15,310 nt of DNA from Gemmatimonadota bacterium (GTDB lineage: Bacteria; Gemmatimonadota; Gemmatimonadetes; Gemmatimonadales; Gemmatimonadaceae), in the NCBI GenBank assembly GCA_016719105.1, contig JADKAQ010000038.1, forward strand, positions 1 through 15,310, in the 5' to 3' direction. Of the stretch, positions 8,794-15,310 are shown piece after piece (the stretch's first letter is position 1; each line of letters opens with the position of its first letter). The notes beneath the pieces are model-generated. The model made no database searches. It was not told the DNA's origin and worked only from the letters and a program-made list of their open reading frames with translations. Made by a program: the position numbers and the translations under genes.

Positions 8794-9589
8794 CTAACGC
8801 GTCGACGTGCACCACCGCGCGAGGTCGTCCAGCGTGACCTGCTCGTCGCCGTCGGACGCGTCGTCGTCCGGCACGAGCGCCGGCGTCCATCCGCGGCGCG
8901 TAGCAACCGGGCCCCAACGGCGGTCGCCCCTTCGATCGGCGTGTCCGCGGTAGATGCTGCGCGCCACGACCACCGGCACCGCCCCTCGTGCCGACGCGAC
9001 GCCGGCCGGGGGAATCCTCGATGGCGACCGCCTCGTGCGCCTCCACCCCAGCAGCTGCAAGGCGCGCTGGCCACACCTCGAGGTCGGGCTTCTTGTGCGT
9101 CACGTCCTCGCCGCCGAGGACGGCGGCGAACCAGTCGCGCCACGCAGCGCCCAGGTGCTGCGAGAAGAGCGCGTCGATGTTGGCGCGGCTGGTGGTCGTG
9201 GTGATCGCCATCGGCACGCCGCGGGCGCGACACTCCTCGAGCAGGGGGCGCACACCGGGGCGAAACGAGATCCCCCCCTGGGCGAGCCGCGCCGCGTAGG
9301 CGACGTTCTTGGCCGCGTGCAGGGTGCGCGCGAGCGCCTCACGCTCCGCGAGGTCGGCAGGCGCATCGGGGCGCGACGCCATGTCGTGCAGCAGGCGCTC
9401 GCGCCCGCCGGCAATCGCCAGCAGTGCGCCGTAGTGCTCTACGCTCCACCGCCACGAAAATGCCGTGCGCCTCGAACGCCTCATTGAAGGCGACGCGATG
9501 CCCGTCGCGTTCGGTCTCGGCGATGGTGCCGTCCACGTCCCAGAGAGGACGGCCTTGAGCACTGTCGTACGGCGAGGTGAGGCGGTCAT
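8794..9589 (-). CDS. HAD-superfamily hydrolase, CbbY/phosphatase-like, frameshifted
   Basis: This is a cytoplasmic haloacid-dehalogenase-type phosphatase, closest to the CbbY-like subgroup that acts on sugar phosphates. Motif I is WDVDGTIAETERDGHR (about 9525-9543, nucleophile and acid Asp both present). The cap follows: FNEAFEAHGI, EHYGALLAIAGGRERLLHDM and LHAAKNVAYAARLAQGG. Motif II is in MAITTTTSRANID, motif III Lys is in THKKPDLEVWPARLAA, and motif IV is IEDSPAGVASARGA, reached through a frame change near 9000. Other changes fall near 9545, 9450 and 9040. It starts at ATG 9589 and stops with TAG at 8794-8796. Length is about 265 codons, usual for CbbY-like enzymes. It is convergent with the membrane protein, with 12 bases between the stops. 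The substrate is not predictable. Confidence 0.85.
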
Positions 9590-9675
9590 GCGGTGAAATC
9601 AACTAGCCTCTCACGTGGCGCGCCACCAACTTCCGTGGGCCGTCGCCCCACGCCCCCTCAGCCGCAACGCCCCTC

Positions 9676-10290
9676 ATGACCGATCGCACGCTCGTCCTCA
9701 CGCTCGGCGTGGTGCTCGCCATCCTGCTCGCCTGGTCGGGGATTGCGCCGTACGAGCGCAGTACCTGGCTCATGGAGGTGGCGCCGATCTTCATCGCCGT
9801 CCCGGTCATGGCGTACTCGTACCGCCGCTTTCCGCTGACGCGACTGCTCTACGTGATGATCTTTGTGCACAGCGTGATCCTGCTGGTGGGCGGGGCATTT
9901 ACGTATGCGCGCGTCCCCTTCGGCTTCTGGATGCAGGAGGTGCTTGGGATCGACCGCAATCCGTATGACAAGATCGGGCACTTCGCGCAGGGCTTCATCC
10001 CGGTGCTGGTCGCGCGCGAGGTGCTGTCGCGCGGTGGCTACGTTAGGGGAAGAAGATGCTGACCTTCATCTGCATCTCGATCGCCATGGCGATCAGCGCC
10101 TGCTACGAACTGGTGGAGTGGGGGCGGCGCTGGCGCTGGGGCAGGGGCCGAGGAGTTCCTCGGGACGCAGGGCTACGTGTGGGACACGCAGTCGGACATG
10201 TGGTATGCGTTGCTGGGGGCGAGCAGCGCGTTGCTGCTGCTCTCACGCCTGCACGATCGCGAGATCGCTCGGCTCGGTCAGCGCAGGTAG
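9676..10290 (+). CDS. DUF2238 / YjdF-type inner membrane protein, frameshifted
   Basis: This is an integral membrane protein of the DUF2238 family (Escherichia coli YjdF-like), whose function is unknown. Hydrophobic segments are LVLTLGVVLAILLAWSGI, VAPIFIAVPVMAYSY, YVMIFVHSVILLVGGAF, then MLTFICISIAMAISACYEL and YALLGASSALLLLSRL. The family signature is present: GGAFTYARVPFG, GIDRNPYDKIGHFAQGFIPV, then across frame changes SACYELVEWG, AEEFLGTQGYVWDTQSDMWY. Frame changes occur near 10050, 10125 and 10150, in G runs. The start is ATG 9676 with no strong Shine-Dalgarno. The stop is TAG 10288-10290, which overlaps the end of the gene on the other strand by 13 bases. Length is about 205 codons, normal for the family. 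Confidence 0.88.
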
Positions 10291-10550
10291 CGCCGCGCCA
10301 CCTGCTCCAGCCGGTCGTCCTTGGCCGTCTCGGCCTCGACGAGGATCTCCTCGACATACGCTCGCAGTGTCGGCTCGCCCCACAGGTAGCCGGTAGCCCG
10401 CTCGGCGAGCTGCGTCTCGTTGACGCGCGCGGCCTCGAGCAGCGCGCGCGCCGCGGCTCGGTCGTAGCCCGGGTCGTCCCGCTCGGGGAAGGTCGTAGTG
10501 GCGGCGGGCATCTCCCCTTCCGCGTCGTCTCTCAGGAATGCGCGCGACAT
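10278..10550 (-). CDS. Small acidic hypothetical protein (90 residues)
   Basis: I do not recognise the family. The 90-codon frame is intact, one of only two clean genes here. It has no signal peptide or membrane segment. The sequence is acidic and probably helical: YDRAAARALLEAARVNETQL, then ATGYLWGEPTLRAYVEEIL and KDDRLEQVARRYLR. The regular spacing of Leu/Ala and the coherent C-terminus make it more likely a real gene than a shadow. The start is ATG 10550 and the stop TGA at 10278-10280, overlapping the YjdF-like gene tail to tail by 13 bases. Upstream, 10551-10687 is the divergent promoter region shared with the secreted protein; no clear boxes are seen. Confidence 0.7.
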   Translation of the reverse strand: MSRAFLRDDAEGEMPAATTTFPERDDPGYDRAAARALLEAARVNETQLAERATGYLWGEPTLRAYVEEILVEAETAKDDRLEQVARRYLR

Positions 10551-10687
10551 GTGCGGATCGGCTCTCGTGTGCGCCGTGGCGACTGGTTGCCCGGAAAGGT
10601 AGCGCCGGTGCGGGGTGGAAACCCTCCCGGGCCTACACGTGTCGAACCTCCGACGTCGATCCTTTCAACCTTTCGGAGCCTTCATCC

Positions 10688-11176
10688 ATGACGCCACTCG
10701 TTCGGGCCGCCCTCATCGCCGCGGCCGTGATCGCCCCTGCTGTTTCAGCCGTCCCGTCGCAGGCGCAGGGCGCCCCCGCCCTCGTTGGCACGTGGACCCT
10801 CTCGTACGAGCGCGGGCGCCGAATGGAGAACGGTGTCGTGACGCCGATCATGGGCGAGTCCAGGTTCGAGGTCGCCCAGTCGGGCGACTCGCTCCTCGCG
10901 ACGCTGGCCCCCGGGGCGCGCCCCGATGGCACGATCCCGCCCCCCGCCACCTTCGGCGGTCGCATCGCCGGCGACTCGGCGGTCTTCGTGCAGAAGCAGA
11001 AGGCCACCTTCAACATGAACGGGGAAGAAACGACCCGCGACATCTTCCTCACGTGGGTGCTGCGGGCGAGCGGCGAGACGTTGACCGGGACGCTGGCGCG
11101 CGAGATTCCCGGCATGGAGGCTGCGGGCGACATGATGGCACCCTCGCCGGTGAAGGGCGTGCGGGTCAAGCGTTAG
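10688..11176 (+). CDS. Small secreted protein of unknown function
   Basis: The 162-codon frame is intact. It has a clear Sec signal peptide (MTPLVRAALIAAAVIAPAVS, cleavage probably after SQA at about residue 26). The mature part starts GAPALVGTWTLSYERGRRME and is mostly alternating hydrophobic and polar strands: ESRFEVAQSGDSLLATLAPG, AVFVQKQKATFNMNGEETTR, IFLTWVLRASGETLTGTLAR. This looks like a lipocalin-like or beta-barrel fold; the GTW near the N-terminus is common to such proteins, but the assignment is inference. There are no cysteines in the mature part. It starts at ATG 10688 and stops with TAG 11174-11176. It is convergent with the Ig/cupredoxin gene, with a strong hairpin between them. 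Confidence 0.85.
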   Translation: MTPLVRAALIAAAVIAPAVSAVPSQAQGAPALVGTWTLSYERGRRMENGVVTPIMGESRFEVAQSGDSLLATLAPGARPDGTIPPPATFGGRIAGDSAVFVQKQKATFNMNGEETTRDIFLTWVLRASGETLTGTLAREIPGMEAAGDMMAPSPVKGVRVKR

Positions 11177-11241
11177 GCGGCTCCGCGCGTCGTCCCCCGT
11201 GGTCAGCGCTGCACCAGCTGCGGCCTGGACCAATCGATGTC

Positions 11242-11278
11242 GGCGGGGACGCCTTCGAAGACCTGGAGGCGTCCCGCC
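11242..11278. terminator. Likely two-way transcription terminator hairpin between convergent genes
   Basis: GGCGGGGACGCCT (11242-11254) pairs with AGGCGTCCCGCC (11267-11278): a stem of twelve pairs with one bulged G and a 12-base loop. It sits between the stop at 11176 and the opposing stop at 11283, where a shared terminator is expected. The bulge (GGGG against CCC) may itself be one of the homopolymer errors of this sequence. Confidence 0.6.
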
Positions 11279-11282
11279 AATC

Positions 11283-12327
11283 CTACGGCTTCACCTCCAC
11301 CACCCCGCTCATCCCGGGGTGGATGGTGCAGTCGTAGAGAAAGGTCCCCAAAGGCGGAAAGGTGCGCGAGACATCCGGGTCGTTGGTGATGTTGATGTCC
11401 GCCGGGGCCCCCGCCGCCGCGCCGAAGATCACGTTGTGCGGCGTCGCGCCGAACCGCCACGTCACCGTCCCGCCGCGCGCGAGCTGCACGAGCAGGGGGA
11501 CGAAGACGTTGCCGGGCATCGTCACGAGCACGGACGAGGAAAGCCGGCCGGGTCGACGGTGAGTGAGAGCGCAGCGGTGACCCGCTGCGTCCCGCTAGGC
11601 ACGGTGATGGCGACGGACGTGGTACCGGCCGCTGTCGGTGTACCGTCCACGAGACCGGCAGGTGACAGCGAGAGTCCGGCGGGGAGCGGCGCCGCTGTCG
11701 ATCTACCAGGCGTTGCCTCCCACGCCACCGGCGCGCCTGCAGCTGCACGGTGTAGCGCTCCCCGACTTTCGCGTTGGGGAGCGCCGTGGTCACGATGCGC
11801 AGCGTGGGCGGCAGCACACGCAGCGTGTAGCCACGTTCGGCGCTCAATGGACCACGCTCGGCGCGCACGCGAATGGTCGCGTCGCCCAGCGGACACGCCT
11901 AACGTCGCATCGGAGAGCGCCGTCGTGGTGATGACCAACGGGGGCGGGACGACGGTGAGGGTGAAACCGGTCGTACTCGTCACCGAGCCACTGCTCACCT
12001 TCACCGACAGCGACTGCGTCGCCACCTGCAACGGCATCCCCGACAGTCGCCCCGCCGCCGTGAGCGTGGGGCTATCGGGAGCGTCCCGCCCATCAGCTCC
12101 CAGCTGTACGTCCCCGTCCCCCGGTCGCGGCCAGGGGAGACGTCGTACGGCACACCAACCGTCGCTTGCGGGAGCGCGGCGCTGGTGGTGATCACGACCG
12201 GCGGCGTCACGGGGACGACAGCCTTCTCGTCGCCCCCGCAGCCCGGCAGGGCCACGACGAGCGCGACGACGAGCGCGCTGCGCCAGACGGCGCGCAGGCG
12301 ACGCATCGCCGCGCTCGACCTCACCAT
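11283..12327 (-). CDS. Lipoprotein with putative Ig-type repeats and a C-terminal cupredoxin domain, frameshifted
   Basis: MRRLRAVWRSALVVALVVAL is followed by lipobox LPGC, so this is an envelope lipoprotein. Putative Ig (He_PIG-like) repeats follow: VVITTSAALPQATVGVPYD ... GTYSWELMGGTLPD, LTAAGRLSGMP; then PLVITTTALSDATLGV, apparently cut short; then LRIVTTALPNAKVGERYTVQ ... PAGLSLSPAGLVDGTPTAAG. The C-terminal 80 residues look like a cupredoxin: GNVFVPLLVQLARGGTVTW, ATPHNVIFG, and YDCTIHPGMSGVVEV. The type 1 copper ligand set His (11436-11438), Cys (11328-11330), His (11319-11321) and Met (11310-11312) is complete. Several frame changes occur (about 12130, 12068, 11900, 11750-11690, 11535). 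The start is ATG 12306, or ATG 12327 overlapping the previous stop. It is the last gene of the minus-strand operon. A redox or copper role at the cell surface is inferred. Confidence 0.72.
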
Positions 12328-12834
12328 ACGGCGAGGATGTAGTAGTAGTCGCCCTCGATCCCGTTGATGATGGTGATCCCGGGTGTCGGTGTACCGATCC
12401 CGGTGACGCCACGGTAGGTGTCGCTCGCCGAGACCGGGACCTGCGCCACCGAGATCCAGAGTCTGCTGGTTGGTGCTCCACGTAGCAGGCAATGAACGGC
12501 AGCGTGTTGTTGGCCACAGCGCTCGCGGGCAACGGCATGGTGAAGGTTCCCGACGCGTCGAAGCGCCCGGTGGCCTGCATGCGGTTGGCGGTCGGCCCGG
12601 CAGGTCCCTGCGGCCCGGGGGCCTGCGGGCCGGTTGCACCTGCCGGTCCCTGCGGCCCGGTGGCGCCGGTGGGTCCGGCGGCCCCGGTGGGACCCGTCGC
12701 CCCGCTCGGCCCTGCAGGGCCGGCAGGCCCCGCGGGGCCCGTCGGGCCCATCGCCCCCGCGGGGCCCTGGCAGGCGGCAACGATGGCCGCGACAAGGAGC
12801 GAACGCAGCACGGGAGAAACGACGGACGAGGCAT
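12321..12834 (-). CDS. Collagen-like (Gly-X-Y) exported protein, frameshifted
   Basis: The gene encodes a short exported protein with a collagen-like stalk. From ATG 12834 it reads MPRPSFLP; after one missing base it reads VLRSLLVAAIVAACQGPAG, a lipoprotein-type signal with VAAC lipobox. About twenty Gly-X-Y triplets follow, rich in GPAG, GATG and GPTG, with one break at GPQAPG. The C-terminal domain is FDASGTFTMPLPASAVANNT, FIACYVEH and, after a frame change near 12456, ISVAQVPVSASDTYRGVTG and GDYYYILAVW, probably a small beta head. Bacterial collagen-like stalks usually trimerise and hold a head domain at the surface. The stop is TGA 12321-12323, and the next gene begins inside or just after it. 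A GTG start at 12811 would avoid the first frame change but has no ribosome binding site. Confidence 0.72.
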
Positions 12835-12843
12835 CAAGCGAGT

Positions 12844-12848
12844 CCTCC
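12844..12848 (-). promoter_or_regulatory. Ribosome binding site GGAGG of the collagen-like gene
   Basis: On the minus strand GGAGG ends nine bases before ATG 12834. It decides for that start over GTG 12811, and so implies a lost base in the signal-peptide region. Confidence 0.55.
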
Positions 12849-12901
12849 GGCGCGCGCGCCGGCGTGGTGACAAACGATGGAGAGGAAGTCCGGCAGGTGC
12901 A

Positions 12902-14249
12902 TCAGGCGCCCGGCCCCTGCCGCAGCAGGCTCCGGCGGCGCGGGAGGGCGCTGGCCGGCGCGGCGGCCCCCGTGGTGGTGATCCCGCGCTCCACCGGGAC
13001 GTAGCCGGGGAAGATCGTCGTGAGGTTGGGGTTCCCCAGCCGGTACTTCACGATCTCGGCGAGCAGGTCGCGATGGTCGATGGTGACGCAGGTCCTGCCC
13101 GTCCTCGAGCTGGGCGCGCTGCAACCCGGGCCACTGCGCCATCACGCGACCGCCGGCAATCCCCTGGCCCATGAAGAAGGCGACGCTGGCCCGCCCGTGG
13201 TCGGTCCCCTGCGAGCCGTTCTCGCGCGCATTGCGGCCGAACTCGGAGAAGACGACCACCGTCACGTTGTGGCTGCCGGCCCCTTGCATCACGTCGGCCC
13301 AGAAGGCGCCGAGTGAGTTGGAGAAGTCCTGCATCAGGGTGTGCATCGTCCCCGACGTCGGCCCCTGGTTGGCGTGCGTGTCCCATCCGCCGATGTCAGG
13401 TGCGCCGCCTCGAGCCCGGCATCGCCCTTGATGATCGCCGCCAGCGCCCGCAGCCCCTTCCCGAAGTCGGTCTGCGGATAGACCGCGCCGTTGGCGGGAA
13501 CGTACTGCGAGAAGCCGATCGCCTTGAGCAGGTTCACTGTGCGCAGCGCGTCCTTGGCCGAGTCGCGCACCGGGGCCCAGCCGCCGGCGAACATGCGATC
13601 GAGGACGCTGTCGTCAGGCGCGTAGTGTCGGTAGTTCTCCGGCTGCGGAATGGGGAGCGTCTTGGGGGCCCCGGTGAGCGTGAGGCGCGTCCCCCCCCAC
13701 CCTAACGGATCGCGCAGTGGCGCCGTCGGCTTCAGCGGCGCCGAGGTGAGCAGGTGCCGCGCCAGCCACCCGGTGGCGATCCGTAGTCGGCCGGCTTCCC
13801 GGCCTCGAGGTATGCTCGGCCTCGAAGTGCGATCGCGAGTTGGTCGCCGACTGCCCCGTCGCGTGCACGATGAGGAGCTGGTTGGCCAGGTAGGCTGGCC
13901 GCAGCCCCGCCATCCCCTGCGGCAACATGAAGAAGTTGTCGAGGGCGATCCCGCGCTGCTGCGAGGCGGCGTCGGGGCGAGGGATGGCGATGGTCGGGCG
14001 CCCCGAGTAGTACGCGGCGTCGCCGAACGGGGCGACGAGCGAGAGCCCGTCGGCGCCGCCGCGCATGAAGATCGAGACGATCACGTCGCGCGAGCTGTTG
14101 GCAGACTGCGCCCAGCGCACCTCCGGGAGCCACCCCGGCATCCCCGAGGGGAGGGCGAGGGCCATGACGTTCAACCCGGCGGTCACGAAGCCGCGTCGCG
14201 ACAGCTCGCGGTACTCCTGACAGCCGCACTCGTCGTGTGGATCGGTCAT
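12902..14249 (-). CDS. DUF1501 family protein, Tat-exported, frameshifted
   Basis: DUF1501 proteins (Pfam PF07394) belong with the sulfatase/alkaline-phosphatase-like fold; their substrate is unknown. The N-terminus has a twin-arginine motif, LSRRGFVTAGLNVMALALP, so the folded protein is exported by Tat. Family blocks are DVIVSIFMRGGADGLSLVAP, YSGRPTIAIPRPD, FFMLPQGMAGLRPAYLANQL, HATGQSATNSRSHFEAE; after a frame change near 13800, RYLEAGKPADYG; then FSQYVPANGAVYPQTDFGKG, GGWDTHANQG (near 13385), VTVVVFSEFGRNARENGSQG and TDHGRASVAFFMGQGIAGG. The C-terminus is VKYRLGNPNLTTIFPGYVP and RQGPGA, with stop TGA at 12902-12904. Frame changes fall near 13800, 13740, 13405 and 13075. The start ATG 14249 is 10 bases after the DUF1800 stop. 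The next gene, collagen-like, begins 67 bases downstream. Length is about 449 codons, usual for the family. Confidence 0.88.
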
Positions 14250-14259
14250 GTCCCTGGGC

Positions 14260-15310
14260 TCAGTAATACTGGAAATCGGGGGAGCAGGCGGCGTAGTACA
14301 CGGCCTGCTGCACTCGGCTATTGGACGTTGGGTTCACCTGCAGCCAGCGCGTGAGTTCGGTGGACAGCGACATCGTCATCTCGCCGCCGAACATGCGCCG
14401 GTTGATCTCGGCCACGACCCCCGCGGTGGTCGGCAGCTGCATGAAGGGCGTGGGAGAGAAGCGCGGATACTGCCCCACCTGTCCCCAGTTGCCCACCACC
14501 GACGACATGGCATTCCAGCGGTTGACCATCAGCCCCGCCCAGTACTCGGCGCGGTCGGGATAGCCGTCGGGGGTCTGCCAGGCGAAGATCTGGTGCGCCA
14601 GGTCCCAGAGGGAGCCGCTCACCCCCTCCCAGTTGTTCCAGTCGCTCCACGGATCGACCGTCACCCCGGTGGTGCGCAGCGCCGAGACGTAGTAGTGGAA
14701 CGGACGCTTCAGCTTAGCCCGGGGCGTTTGCGAGGTTGTTGCGCGTGAGCACGGCGCGCAGCATCGCCTTGATGTCGCCACCGGTCGCGGTGTACGCGGC
14801 CGCGACGGCGTTGATCTGCGTGTTGGTCGGGTCGGGACGAATGAACCAGCGCAGCAGCTTGGTGGCGATGTGGCGCGCGGTCGCCGGATGGTTGATGAGG
14901 AACTCGGCGAACGTCATCGCCTCGTCCATCCCCGCCGTCCCCCGCCTGCGGACGCGCCGGAAGTCGACCCCCATGACCGTCTTGGCGCCGGAAGTCGTGA
15001 TAGTCGGCGCGATACAAGAAGTTGCGGTTACCGTCGATGGTCCAGCCGGTGAGGACGCGGGCGAGTTCGTGCACATCCTGCTGCGTGTAGCCCCCGTTCC
15101 ACCCCACGGTGTGCAGCTCCATCAGCTCGCGCGCGTAGTTCTCGTTGACCCCACTTGGTGCTCCACACTGGTCGAGGTAGATGAGCATCGCCGGGGCGCA
15201 TGCTGGCGCGCACCATGTCGCCGAAGTTGCCTAACGCGTGCTGCCGGATCGTCGCGGTAGTCGACCAGCCGGGGCGGGGAATTGGCGATGTTGAAGTGGT
15301 CGGTCCAGAA
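14260..15310 (-). CDS. DUF1800 family protein, C-terminal part, runs off the window, frameshifted
   Basis: DUF1800 proteins (Pfam PF08811) are large exported proteins usually encoded next to DUF1501; their function is unknown. The visible part begins FWTDHFNIANSPPRLVDYR at the right edge. It goes on with NFGDMVRASM, MLIYLDQ, NENYARELMELHTVGWNGGY, VHELARVLTGWTIDG, AMTFAEFLINHPATARHIAT and KLLRWFIRPDP, all typical family blocks. The last third has HYYVSALRTTGVTVDPWSDW, RAEYWAGLMVNRWNAMSSVV and the C-terminus QQAVYYAACSPDFQYY, stop TGA at 14260-14262. Frame changes fall near 15240, 15195, 14995, 14950 and 14718. The N-terminus and signal lie beyond base 15310. It is the first visible gene of the minus-strand operon. 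Confidence 0.88.

Noticed and set aside
11522..12811. 429-codon open frame that joins the collagen-like gene to the Ig-repeat gene
   Set aside because: Restoring the frame gives a proper stop at 12321-12323 and a new lipoprotein signal from 12306. The apparent fusion comes from indels.
12769..12834. GTG 12811 as the start of the collagen-like gene
   Set aside because: The GGAGG site at 12844-12848 is spaced for ATG 12834, and MPRPSFLP in front gives a better signal peptide, so a lost base is more likely than a short start.
1..15310. tRNA, rRNA, CRISPR array, insertion sequence, phage or conjugation genes
   Set aside because: I searched by eye on both strands and saw no direct-repeat arrays, transposase motifs, terminal inverted repeats or cloverleaf arms. 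GC content looks even across the window.

Overview
The window is about 70 % GC and resembles a chromosomal segment of a soil or sediment bacterium of the Gemmatimonadota type. This placement is inference: it rests on base composition and on my memory of similar SGNH esterase, UPF0182, PadR and DUF1800/DUF1501 proteins in that phylum. It could be another high-GC Gram-negative. No rRNA, tRNA, CRISPR array, insertion sequence or integrase is visible.

The sequence carries a heavy load of small insertions and deletions. Fourteen of the sixteen genes below switch reading frame one to six times. The family-like protein sequence always resumes in another frame, usually at or near runs of G or C, and codon use stays normal. 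This looks like uncorrected read or assembly error rather than decay. I therefore give each gene as one span covering all its pieces. Only the small protein at 10278-10550 and the secreted protein at 10688-11176 read through cleanly. Two genes also seem to lack an internal block of roughly 40-50 codons: the erythromycin-esterase-like gene, where the catalytic His block is gone, and an Ig-repeat lipoprotein.

Layout. Minus strand 1-587: zinc-ribbon-like membrane protein, possibly running off the left edge. Plus strand 834-7399: secreted SGNH/GDSL hydrolase, erythromycin-esterase-like lipoprotein, DUF1801 protein, UPF0182 membrane protein and a PadR regulator. Plus strand 7539-8781: a secreted protein built from Cys-containing repeats, joined by an ATGA overlap to a multi-pass membrane protein. 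Minus strand 8794-9589: CbbY-like HAD hydrolase, convergent with the previous pair. Plus strand 9676-10290: YjdF/DUF2238 membrane protein, overlapping tail to tail with a small minus-strand protein. Plus strand 10688-11176: small secreted protein, separated by a likely two-way terminator from a minus-strand operon.

That operon reads from 15310 down to 11283: DUF1800, Tat-exported DUF1501, a collagen-like (Gly-X-Y) protein, and a lipoprotein with Ig-type repeats and a C-terminal cupredoxin. All four look exported or envelope-attached. The tight spacing suggests one surface or periplasmic system, and it is the most interesting locus here. A second curiosity is the word CGTTAGG. I count it eight times, about five times the composition expectation, and it accounts for five of the six in-frame TTA leucine codons I could find.
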